Source: Bacteroidota bacterium
GTDB lineage: Bacteria > Bacteroidota > Ignavibacteria > Ignavibacteriales > Melioribacteraceae
Reading direction: 5' to 3'
NCBI GenBank assembly: GCA_023447335.1
Contig: JAEXOD010000051.1
Location: 1 to 32,431, forward strand
DNA: 32,431 nucleotides
Shown here piece by piece: positions 7,679-14,945 of the stretch. Each line of letters starts with the position of its first letter. Positions within the stretch are counted from its first letter, which is position 1. The notes beneath the pieces were generated by a model that was not told the DNA's origin, made no database searches, and saw only the letters and a list, made by a program, of their open reading frames with translations. A program made the translations under genes and the position numbers.

Positions 7679-8935
7679 TTATAAAGATGCTTGAATTCTG
7701 AATTGCATAAAAGAAAAATCGTCATCCCCTAAAAATTTACCTTTACTTGTAGCAAATTGATCTAGGTTAACGGTAGAATAATTAATCTGGAATTTAATAC
7801 TCGGATTAGGATAATAATTTATTCCAACCATAAGTTGATTTGATTGTCCGCCGAATACTGCTGCTTCAGAGTCATTTAAGTCTAACACACTATATCTTGC
7901 CGCTAATTCTAAGGCACCCCATTTACATTTTGGTTTTTCGATCGGACCAACTTCACCTTCATCAGCAAAGTAGTAGCGTGTTTCGCCGGTTAACACATAA
8001 GCAGCCATAATATAACCGCCGTATAAGTTTACATTGGGCTTTCCGTACCATCTTTTTACTTGCATACCTTGAACTTCACCCTGTAAATAAAATGGTCCGT
8101 AAATTCCCATTAATTCACCGCCGAATCTATTAAAATAGTTAACGTCTTTAATATCACCGGTGTGCAATAATTTTGGATCAAATACGTAAGTTTCGGTTCT
8201 TGCTTTAACTTCAATTGTATTTGGATTTAAATCAGCAACAGCATCAGGTACTTTATAAGAGCCTGCTAATCCTATATGTAAATTTTCACCATACTTATTA
8301 ATCGGAGCAACGGAAACTCTTATGTTTGTAGAAAAACCTTCGTCTCTTGTGCCTTTATCTATTTTTGTACCTGCTTCATGTCCGAAAATACCTACCGTAA
8401 TTTGACCGTAATCTTCCCAATATCTGGCAGCAAAACCAATTCGTCTTCCCATAGGGATAGCGTTAGACATTGCCGAACGTTCTAAGAATGTTAATAATCT
8501 TGAACTATTTAGTCTTTCCATGCCGAATGGTTCTTTAAAATTACCTGCTTGAAATGACAAATTTACATCAGGTACCGTATATTTTACAAACATATCACGT
8601 AAATCTAAAACGGCTTCAGAAAAGTCGACATCCAATTCTGCTTGCCAGTCTTTCCATAACTGCGCTTTAACCGCAAACGTTAATCTACGTAGATAAGTAC
8701 CGTTACTTAACTGGTTTTTATTTTCAAAATACATAGCTCCGTCTAACTGAATACGGGAATCCACCCACCATAAAAATTCTCCGTCTTGTGATTGAAATAC
8801 TAATTTACCGTTTCGTACTTCACCACCAAGCGGAACTTTATAATCCCCACCCGGTATTCTACTGTCCTGAGCAATTAAATTACCCATAACTACAAATAAT
8901 AAACATACAACACTTAAAATAGTGCTTTTTCTCAT
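7679..8935 (-). CDS. outer-membrane porin, OprO/OprP (phosphate-selective) type
   Basis: This 418-residue protein has a signal peptide (1-22, ending LIAQ). It then runs as alternating beta strands rich in aromatic residues, with FQSQDGEFLWWVDSRIQLDGAMYFEN near the N-terminus, VDFSEAVLDLRDMFVKYT and FQAGNFKEPFGMERLNS. These stretches are characteristic of the Porin_O_P family. The last residues alternate hydrophobics (FMQFRIQASL), as in barrel proteins. OprP and OprO of Pseudomonas are phosphate and polyphosphate channels. Many family members in other phyla are less specific, so substrate is inferred from the Pit/DUF47 genes 13 bases upstream. Confidence 0.85.
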   Translation of the reverse strand: MRKSTILSVVCLLFVVMGNLIAQDSRIPGGDYKVPLGGEVRNGKLVFQSQDGEFLWWVDSRIQLDGAMYFENKNQLSNGTYLRRLTFAVKAQLWKDWQAELDVDFSEAVLDLRDMFVKYTVPDVNLSFQAGNFKEPFGMERLNSSRLLTFLERSAMSNAIPMGRRIGFAARYWEDYGQITVGIFGHEAGTKIDKGTRDEGFSTNIRVSVAPINKYGENLHIGLAGSYKVPDAVADLNPNTIEVKARTETYVFDPKLLHTGDIKDVNYFNRFGGELMGIYGPFYLQGEVQGMQVKRWYGKPNVNLYGGYIMAAYVLTGETRYYFADEGEVGPIEKPKCKWGALELAARYSVLDLNDSEAAVFGGQSNQLMVGINYYPNPSIKFQINYSTVNLDQFATSKGKFLGDDDFSFMQFRIQASL

Positions 8936-8948
8936 GGTTATTCCTCTT

Positions 8949-10403
8949 TTAATTTGATTTATAGTTTAGTTTGAATAAATGATCTATATCTTCGTTCTTT
9001 ATTTCATATTCTGTTAATAGTTTTGATCTCTTCAATTTTTCAATTAATTCCAATTTGTTATAAAATTTTGCACCTTGTAGTAATTTGTTCTCAATTATAA
9101 CGCTGTTCTTAGTGTTAAATTTTCTTTTAAGTTTTACCGTATCTATCATAAAACTATCGACAACCGAATAATTCAGAATTTTTGTTACTTCTTTTTCGTC
9201 ATAACTACCATATTTGGCTAATGCATTTGTAAATTCTTTTACACCTGTAAATTTTTGACCGCATAACTTGTCCCAATTTTCGGTATTAATTCCGTCGTTT
9301 TGTGCATATTTTATAATTGTTTCTGTTACCTGATAGCTTTTATGGATTATCACATTCTGTTCAAAAACATTTTGAACAAAAAATAATGAAATAAAAGTAA
9401 TAATTCCTGCGATAATCGGTGCACTTATCCATCCAATTGAAATTTTTCCGAACACTTTAAAATTGATGGAATTTGGGTCTTTTGCCAATCCAACCCCAAT
9501 AACAGCACCTATAAACGCTTGTGTACTTGATAATGGGACAAGAGGAATTGTGGGTAATCCTAAAAATGAAAGTAAATTTTCAAGTGATTGAGAAGTAAAT
9601 AGAAATAAAACTAAAAATTCTGCCAATACAACAACAAAACCTGTTATAGGAGATATTTTATACATTTCTTTACCCACTGTTAACATCACATTATAACCAT
9701 AAGTAAAAATTCCTATTGCTATAGCAACTCCGCCAAGAAGAAACAATAGTTGAGTTCCGCTTATTGTTAATAAATTAACAATAGTAAAGTCGTTAAAAGG
9801 TTTTGCCGAAACAAATAACCCCATTACATTAGCAATATTATTAGCACCTAACGAATAAGACGCTAATGCACCAACAACAATTAAACCGTAGCGTGTATAA
9901 ACATCCAGCCTTAAAAGATGAATATTTTTTCTGAGAATTGTAACCTTTAATAATTTAAATAAAAGAAATGCGAATATTGCTGCAATAATGGGACTAGTAA
10001 CCCAAGTGATGAAAATTTTTGTTAGGGAAGAATAATCAGTAGGAGATCCGGTAAAAAAATTCCATCCTACAATTCCCCCTACAATTGCTTGTGATGTAGA
10101 AACAGGTAATTTTAGTTTAGTCATCAATGTAACTGAAGTTCCCACAGCTAAGGCAACCGTAAAACTTCCGGCAATTGCATTAACGGCTCCTAAACTATTC
10201 AAAGTTTTTGTTGTACCTTCGCCTCCTATAACGCATCCTAAAACAACAAAAATACCCGCTATTAAAGCAGCATTTTTAAACTTCACCATTCGGCTAACTA
10301 CAGCAGTTCCAAATACGTTAACCGCATGGTTAGCTCCTAACGACCATCCTAAAAACAATCCACTTGTAATAAAAAACCAAACAGAATAATCCAATTTACT
10401 CAA
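8949..10403 (-). CDS. PiT-family inorganic phosphate transporter with C-terminal extension
   Basis: This 484-residue inner-membrane permease has the two inverted PiT signature repeats, GANHAVNVFGTAV (23-35) and GANNIANVMG (186-195), plus the paired PVSTSQAIVG (100-109) and LSSTQAFIGAVIG motifs. In canonical PiT proteins the signature reads GxND. Here the aspartate is His26 in the first repeat and Asn189 in the second. About ten hydrophobic segments end near residue 345. The remaining 140 residues are a hydrophilic alpha/beta stretch not found in ordinary Pit proteins. The gene overlaps the DUF47 gene by 8 bases, the usual bacterial DUF47-pit pair. Phosphate is the likeliest substrate, although the PiT family also includes sulfate permeases (CysP). 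Confidence 0.88.
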   Translation of the reverse strand: MSKLDYSVWFFITSGLFLGWSLGANHAVNVFGTAVVSRMVKFKNAALIAGIFVVLGCVIGGEGTTKTLNSLGAVNAIAGSFTVALAVGTSVTLMTKLKLPVSTSQAIVGGIVGWNFFTGSPTDYSSLTKIFITWVTSPIIAAIFAFLLFKLLKVTILRKNIHLLRLDVYTRYGLIVVGALASYSLGANNIANVMGLFVSAKPFNDFTIVNLLTISGTQLLFLLGGVAIAIGIFTYGYNVMLTVGKEMYKISPITGFVVVLAEFLVLFLFTSQSLENLLSFLGLPTIPLVPLSSTQAFIGAVIGVGLAKDPNSINFKVFGKISIGWISAPIIAGIITFISLFFVQNVFEQNVIIHKSYQVTETIIKYAQNDGINTENWDKLCGQKFTGVKEFTNALAKYGSYDEKEVTKILNYSVVDSFMIDTVKLKRKFNTKNSVIIENKLLQGAKFYNKLELIEKLKRSKLLTEYEIKNEDIDHLFKLNYKSN

Positions 10404-11040
10404 TCCTTTTTATTGCTGCAATTGATAACCTATCACATACGTCTTCCGAGTTTTCGGCAATCAGTTCTATATGATAAGCAAAATATCTAATATGTATTTT
10501 TTGACTTAATGGAATTTCAGATCTAAATACTATCCTTTTAAGTTTTTCCGCTATTTTATTTGTTTCTTTTTTATAGAATTGAACCTTTGTTACATAATCC
10601 CTAACGGCATCAATATTCTTAAAATAAGCTCTAATTCCGCTTACCGTATTTTCACTACATAAAGATGCTATTTCGGCTAAATCTAAAAAATCCTGTTTTA
10701 ATGTAGGTAATATTTGGGGTATCTCAACTGAAAATTGTAATAATGTATCTGTTGTTGTATTTAGAACTTTATCACAGCTTTCTAATAATCCGAGGACATC
10801 ACCCCTACTTTCGGGAATTAGAGTTCGAGTATACAATTTAATCTCAATATTTCGCCTTAGGTCATCTGCTTTTTCTTCAATTTTTCTGAGTTCGGTAATA
10901 TATCCCTCAAACTCCTTTTCTTGATTTTCCAAATAGCATTTTACGCCAAGTTTAAATAATATACCACCTTTAATAACGTAATCTAAGAATTCATCAATTT
11001 GTTGTTCAAGCTTAATTGTTTTTTTTATAAACATAGACAT
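10396..11040 (-). CDS. DUF47 PhoU-like Pit accessory protein
   Basis: This 214-residue, wholly helical cytoplasmic protein has the DUF47/PhoU_div pattern, including EGYITELRKIEEKADDLRR, TLIPESRGDVLGLLESCDKVLN and a C-terminal EDVCDRL. Family members pair with PiT permeases and are thought to control phosphate flux; their acidic patches bind metal as in PhoU. Here it overlaps the permease gene by 8 bases, so the two should be translationally coupled. The length is normal for the family. Confidence 0.92.
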   Translation of the reverse strand: MSMFIKKTIKLEQQIDEFLDYVIKGGILFKLGVKCYLENQEKEFEGYITELRKIEEKADDLRRNIEIKLYTRTLIPESRGDVLGLLESCDKVLNTTTDTLLQFSVEIPQILPTLKQDFLDLAEIASLCSENTVSGIRAYFKNIDAVRDYVTKVQFYKKETNKIAEKLKRIVFRSEIPLSQKIHIRYFAYHIELIAENSEDVCDRLSIAAIKRIE

Positions 11041-11055
11041 AATCAGTTTCTCCGC

Positions 11056-11760
11056 CTATTTATTGGCTTTCGGTTTTCGTAAGTCTCTAAATACTATTAG
11101 GTAACCGATCGCTATTATTCCAAACAATATCCCTAATAGCATCGATTTTTCATTTTCTTTAAATCTAAATTTAATATATAAATTTTCTCCGAGTTTTACA
11201 TCTTCACCATTCAATTCAACGAAATAATTCCCATTATTATTCCCTAATTTAAAAGGGCTTTTCGGGCTGTCTTCCGTAGCTTTAGGTATGCTCTCGTCAA
11301 TAGATGTAATATTATAATTATTCGGTAATATTATTTTTAACGAATAATTCTTAATCAATGGAAAACGAGTATTAATAAACCTGTATTTTAATAAATAATT
11401 CCTAAAATCAGATATTTCTTCGGAATTAAAATCATAATATTTTTTAATTTTAACAATTATAGTACATTCTTTAAAATTACTAGAATCTAATTTTGACACA
11501 TATAAATAATCAATCCCTTGAATAGAAATTTTTTTTGCTACAAATAAATTTTCCCCTAATACTTCTTTATTTTCACCCTTGCAATTAAAAGGAATAAGTA
11601 ATTCTTTAAAATATCCTTTTTCAGACTTAAGAAATACTTTCAATTCTGCATTCCCTTCTCTATCAAACGTGATTTGTTCATTAAGTTCATGAATTACTTG
11701 AGCATTTATAACAAGAGGAATAATAAATAGAACAATTAAAACTATTATTAATTTTCTCAT
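11056..11760 (-). CDS. unknown protein with signal peptide and C-terminal membrane anchor
   Basis: I do not recognise this 234-residue protein. It has a signal peptide (1-20, ending VINAQ) and a beta-rich exposed region (about 21-200) with strands such as AELKVFLKSEKGYFKELLIPF and YSLKIILPNNYN. One transmembrane helix lies at about 206-224 (LLGILFGIIAIGYLIVF), followed by a short basic tail (RDLRKPKANK) that should face the cytoplasm. It is therefore probably a single-pass inner-membrane protein with a large periplasmic domain. Its start overlaps the DASS transporter stop by 4 bases and it lies 15 bases before the DUF47 gene. It may be an accessory subunit of one of these transporters. Confidence 0.7.
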   Translation of the reverse strand: MRKLIIVLIVLFIIPLVINAQVIHELNEQITFDREGNAELKVFLKSEKGYFKELLIPFNCKGENKEVLGENLFVAKKISIQGIDYLYVSKLDSSNFKECTIIVKIKKYYDFNSEEISDFRNYLLKYRFINTRFPLIKNYSLKIILPNNYNITSIDESIPKATEDSPKSPFKLGNNNGNYFVELNGEDVKLGENLYIKFRFKENEKSMLLGILFGIIAIGYLIVFRDLRKPKANK

Positions 11761-13328
11761 GGTGTTATCCCCAAAAACTTAAACCACGTCATACCGGCAA
11801 TTACCAACAATACTATTCCAATAGTACTCATAATAAACCCGTATTTTAAGTTATCCAAAACGGAATATTGCCCTGTAGTAAAAAGAATAACATTGGGTTT
11901 TGCTGATATAGGTAATCCAATTACCCAATCAATTGTAAAAGCAGCAGGTAATGCCAAAGCCAACGGATTAATGCCCAATTCTTTTGCTAAAGCAATAATG
12001 AAAGGAATCAAAATAATTGTTCGCATTGTTTTTGATGTAAACACAAAATGTGAATAAATCATAATTGCAATTATAACTGTATATAATACCCAAAAGTTAA
12101 TATCTTTATTAAAATTAATTGCTTTAAATAATGATTGGACTGCCCATGTTGCGGCACCGGTATCATTTAAGGCTAGCCCTCCGGCATATGCTCCGGCACT
12201 AAATAACATTAAATGCCAAGGGATATCTGCTTCATTCCACTTCAATATTCCCACCCTTGGTAACAAGGCAATTATGCCGCCGATAATAGCAGCCATCACA
12301 GCATTAATTTCAAAACCGAATAATCCAAAATGGAATCTGTCTGTTACCCACATTAGTACTACTATTCCAAATATAATTGCTCCTTTTTTTTCAATTTTGC
12401 TAAACTTGCCCATTGCATCAAGCTGCTTTTTTAGCACTTCAATACCCCCTTCAATAGCAGGTTCTTTTTCTTTTTTACTTAACCTAAATAAAACCTTAGG
12501 ACCAATTCCCCATACAATTAACATTGCAACTATAACAACCGGCAAATTCGCAAACATCCAATCGGTGTAATAAACTTTTGTGCCTGCCATACTAAATATA
12601 AATGCTAACGCTATTAAATTTGCCGTACTACCGGTCATAAACCCTGCCGATAAAATATTAATTCCCATTAAATTTTGTAAAAACAAATTACGGCCAAAAT
12701 TATTTGGGTTTTCTGATGTACTACCGTAAATTGCAGCAACTATAAGCATAATCGGTAAAGTAATAACGGTTCTTGCTGCTGTTGCAGGAATTAGCGGAGC
12801 TAATGCAAGTTGTAAAACAATAAACGCTAACATCATTGGTAATGCACTATGCCCAAACTTAACAATTAGCGTAAGAGCAATTCTTTTTGCTATATTTGTT
12901 TTCACCAAGAGGGAACTTAATATAAATGCCATTACATTAAGCCATATAACATCATAACCAAGAACTCCCAACACATTTTTCATTCCCCATGCGTCCGTAA
13001 AAACTAACATTACCATTAATGTTAGTGAAGTAACGTGAGTAGGGATTGATTCAGTAACCCACAAGATTAGGGCAAATGAAAAACATGCTAAAACAGACTG
13101 CCCTGCTAATGATAATCCGACAGGAGTTGGCATATAATATAAAAGCAGAAAAGTTAATATCGCAATAGGCAATCCGACATATTTCATTTTTCTATCAGTA
13201 TTAGTTTCTGCTTTTTGAGGAATAACACTAAGTTTGTGCTTTTCTAAATCTAGTAGGTCGTCAAGGTTTTCTTGACGACCGTTTTTTAATTCCTCAGGAT
13301 GAACAGTATTCTCTTTTACAAAAGACAT
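11757..13328 (-). CDS. DASS/SLC13-family anion transporter
   Basis: This 523-residue transporter has a hydrophilic N-terminal tail (about 1-48) and then about eleven to twelve hydrophobic segments. VTESIPTHVTSLTLMVMLVF (91-110) is typical of the divalent anion:Na+ symporter family (DASS, SLC13). At the two substrate hairpins it has PATAAR (181-186) and SAKPNVIL (475-482), where Na+-coupled members carry SNT-type motifs. The substrate could be a dicarboxylate, sulfate or phosphate. The yeast phosphate carriers Pho87/Pho90/Pho91 belong to this family, and the Pit, DUF47 and CYTH neighbours favour a phosphate link. It lies 3 bases after the CYTH gene and overlaps the next gene by 4. Confidence 0.85.
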   Translation of the reverse strand: MSFVKENTVHPEELKNGRQENLDDLLDLEKHKLSVIPQKAETNTDRKMKYVGLPIAILTFLLLYYMPTPVGLSLAGQSVLACFSFALILWVTESIPTHVTSLTLMVMLVFTDAWGMKNVLGVLGYDVIWLNVMAFILSSLLVKTNIAKRIALTLIVKFGHSALPMMLAFIVLQLALAPLIPATAARTVITLPIMLIVAAIYGSTSENPNNFGRNLFLQNLMGINILSAGFMTGSTANLIALAFIFSMAGTKVYYTDWMFANLPVVIVAMLIVWGIGPKVLFRLSKKEKEPAIEGGIEVLKKQLDAMGKFSKIEKKGAIIFGIVVLMWVTDRFHFGLFGFEINAVMAAIIGGIIALLPRVGILKWNEADIPWHLMLFSAGAYAGGLALNDTGAATWAVQSLFKAINFNKDINFWVLYTVIIAIMIYSHFVFTSKTMRTIILIPFIIALAKELGINPLALALPAAFTIDWVIGLPISAKPNVILFTTGQYSVLDNLKYGFIMSTIGIVLLVIAGMTWFKFLGITP

Positions 13329-13331
13329 CCT

Positions 13332-13805
13332 TTATTTTTGCTCCCATTTTGTATAAGGATTAGCAATTAAATTAGAATTGAAGTATCTTGGATCACCTGA
13401 AACTTCTTCACCAACCCATGCCGGGAATTCAATCTTTTGATTTTCTTCTTTTAATTCAACTTCAACAATAGTTAAACCTTCATTTTCACCATGAAATTCA
13501 TCTATTTCCCAAACTAAACCTGCATATTCAACTTTTGCACGGAATTTTTCGATAATCGGTTTTTCACAAAGATTATCTAACATTAAATTTGCATCTTCAA
13601 CCGGGATCGAATATTCAAATTCACTTCTAGAAACACCGACGGTTAATCCTTTAATGGTTAAAAATCCTTTATCATCAATTGTTCTTACTCTTACAACCCT
13701 TTCTTTTACCGTACTTAAATATCCTTGACGATAATATTTCCCTTTTGCCAATGATTTCCATTCATCACTTTTAACTAAATATTTACGTTCTATCTCTTTT
13801 CCCAT
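13332..13805 (-). CDS. CYTH-domain (triphosphate tunnel) phosphohydrolase
   Basis: This 157-residue protein is a single CYTH domain with the set of tunnel residues. These are the ExExK motif EIERK (4-8), RVR (39-41), IKG (Lys52), EFEY (Glu62, Glu64), KFR (Lys87, Arg89), WEIDEF (Glu100, Asp102) and VEVEL (Glu115, Glu117). Bacterial single-domain members hydrolyse inorganic triphosphate or thiamine triphosphate with Mg2+ or Mn2+; a few are class IV adenylate cyclases. With phosphate transport genes beside it, tripolyphosphatase activity is the most likely. It is the second gene of the operon, 9 bases after a divergent relative. Length and start (AGGA just upstream) are normal. Confidence 0.9.
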   Translation of the reverse strand: MGKEIERKYLVKSDEWKSLAKGKYYRQGYLSTVKERVVRVRTIDDKGFLTIKGLTVGVSRSEFEYSIPVEDANLMLDNLCEKPIIEKFRAKVEYAGLVWEIDEFHGENEGLTIVEVELKEENQKIEFPAWVGEEVSGDPRYFNSNLIANPYTKWEQK

Positions 13806-13814
13806 TTTTTCCTC

Positions 13815-14399
13815 CTATTTCATACCGCTTAAATTCTTTAAGCCGCGGATGTAATTGATATTTTCGAATTGATCTAATTCTAATTCTTTTACTGTTTTAA
13901 TAACTGCAATAGGATCTTCGGCTTCAACCGCAGCAGTTTTAATTGTTTTACCATCAACGGTAACTTCTGCAATTTCAACTATACAATTATTAATTGTGTA
14001 ACCGGTTCTTTGTTTATGAACGTTAACGGCTTTTAATAAATTTGAAGCACCGATTAATTCGTTTAGGTATTGTTCATAAGTATATTCTTCACGTTCAAAT
14101 TTAGGAGCTGCAACTTTAAAACATTTAAATACTTTTTCAATTTCGCTAACCGGTAAAGGAAATTGTCCTTTCATTATCGGTAACCATTGTTCTAAACGAT
14201 CTTCGTTTACTTGTTGTAATGTTTTAATATCCATTAATCCGTCACGGATTTTTGTATTATCCATGCTTACTTCAGAAAGAATATATACTTCATCACTCTG
14301 ACGTGTTTTTCCTTCCTCATGTTTTTTAATATTTTCTGCTGCAGTTCCTAAATTGTTATTGAATGTTCTCCATTCCCAACGTGGAATAATTTCTGACAT
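13815..14399 (-). CDS. divergent CYTH-like (triphosphate tunnel) protein
   Basis: This 194-residue protein is the first gene of the operon, with an AAGAGG ribosome site before the ATG. I infer a divergent CYTH-like fold from the order of charged pairs: EWR (9-11), DEVYILS (36-42), KIRDGLMDIK (50-59), HKQR (128-131), VEIAEVTVDG (141-150) and VEAEDP (158-163). These mirror the ExExK, RxR, xIK, KxR, ExD and ExE positions of the neighbouring CYTH enzyme. The ExExK signature itself is altered, so catalysis on triphosphate is unproven. It may bind polyphosphate or act with its neighbour as a heteromer. A similar domain is, as far as I recall, found alongside exopolyphosphatases in some phyla. The motif DGLMDIK..QVN..LEQWLP is distinctive for a search. 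Confidence 0.6.
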   Translation of the reverse strand: MSEIIPRWEWRTFNNNLGTAAENIKKHEEGKTRQSDEVYILSEVSMDNTKIRDGLMDIKTLQQVNEDRLEQWLPIMKGQFPLPVSEIEKVFKCFKVAAPKFEREEYTYEQYLNELIGASNLLKAVNVHKQRTGYTINNCIVEIAEVTVDGKTIKTAAVEAEDPIAVIKTVKELELDQFENINYIRGLKNLSGMK

Positions 14400-14515
14400 A
14401 TATGCCTCTTTTAAGTTAGTAAATTCTTTCTATTATTGATTACAAGATTCATGCCGAAGAAAAACTGATATATTTCTTTGATTTTTGCAAAAATTAAGGG
14501 TAAAAGTTTTATATT

Positions 14516-14566
14516 TTGACGATTTTTCGTCAATATGACGATATTTCGGCGTCATTTTTTCGTCAA
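14516..14566 (-). promoter_or_regulatory. array of TGACGA half-sites upstream of the phosphate-type operon
   Basis: Read on the minus strand, two TTGACGA boxes (from 14566 and 14533), one TGACGC (14554-14549) and two inverted copies lie within 51 bases. TTGACGA and ATGACGC start 11 bases apart, the direct-repeat period of Pho boxes bound by PhoB/OmpR-type regulators. A perfect inverted repeat, TTGACGA-TTTT-TCGTCAA, occupies 14516-14533. The array lies 117-167 bases upstream of the first gene. TATAAA (14513-14508, minus) just after it could be a -10. That a PhoB-like regulator binds here is inference. Confidence 0.5.
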
Positions 14567-14633
14567 CCAAAACTATTAATAAAAATTTGTTTACAAAATT
14601 AAAAATTTTACGCAATTCAATTCATGTTTTCAC

Positions 14634-14663
14634 TTGACAAAATGTGAATAATTTTACTATATT
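14634..14663 (+). promoter_or_regulatory. promoter of tRNA-Ser
   Basis: TTGACA (14634-14639) and TATATT (14658-14663) are separated by 18 bases, 39 bases before the mature tRNA. The -35 matches the sigma70 consensus perfectly. Confidence 0.7.
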
Positions 14664-14702
14664 GTAGGTCTAAATTTTGAAAAGAAGCCATTCAAATCTC
14701 AC

Positions 14703-14791
14703 GGAGAGGTGGGTGAGTGGCTGAAACCAACGGTTTGCTAAACCGTCGTAGGGGTTAAACTCTACCGCGGGTTCGAATCCCGCCCTCTCCG
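14703..14791 (+). tRNA. tRNA-Ser (anticodon GCT)
   Basis: The sequence folds as a class II tRNA of 89 bases. The acceptor stem is GGAGAGG (14703-14709) with CCTCTCC (14784-14790), and the discriminator is G. The anticodon stem ACGGT/ACCGT encloses the loop TTGCTAA with anticodon GCT, which reads AGC and AGT. A long variable arm follows, then the T arm CGGGTTCGAATCCCG. The CCA end is not encoded. A promoter lies upstream and a terminator follows directly, so it is a single-gene unit. Confidence 0.97.
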
Positions 14792-14796
14792 CTGAT

Positions 14797-14830
14797 AAAA
14801 AAGGTTGAAACCAAAAGTTTCAGCCTTTTT
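14797..14830 (+). terminator. terminator of tRNA-Ser
   Basis: AAAAGGTTGAAAC and GTTTCAGCCTTTT form a near-perfect stem (one G-T pair) with a 5-base loop, running into a T-rich tail (TTTTTTGTTTTT). It starts 6 bases after the tRNA. Confidence 0.88.
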
Positions 14831-14945
14831 TGTTTTTATTCTACTTTCGATTTTTCAACTACATTAAAACTTTTATTTCTTCCAATTTGCTTACTAATTA
14901 CTTAAAATTTTATTAAATTTGTGATTAGATTATAATGAGTATCAA

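Larger units (their letters stand above)
14400..14702. other. divergent intergenic region between the operon and tRNA-Ser
   Basis: These 303 bases hold no convincing gene. A 60-codon frame on the minus strand (14433-14615) has no ribosome site and runs through the half-site array, so it is not accepted. The region contains the leader of the minus-strand operon (14400-14515), the half-site array (14516-14566) and, on the plus strand, the tRNA promoter (14634-14663). Confidence 0.7.

Noticed and set aside
12274..12570. 98-codon plus-strand frame
   Set aside because: It is a shadow of the DASS transporter; hydrophobic stretches on one strand create such frames on the other.
14433..14615. 60-codon minus-strand frame upstream of the CYTH-like gene
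   Set aside because: It has no ribosome site and no recognisable protein, and it runs through the TGACGA array.
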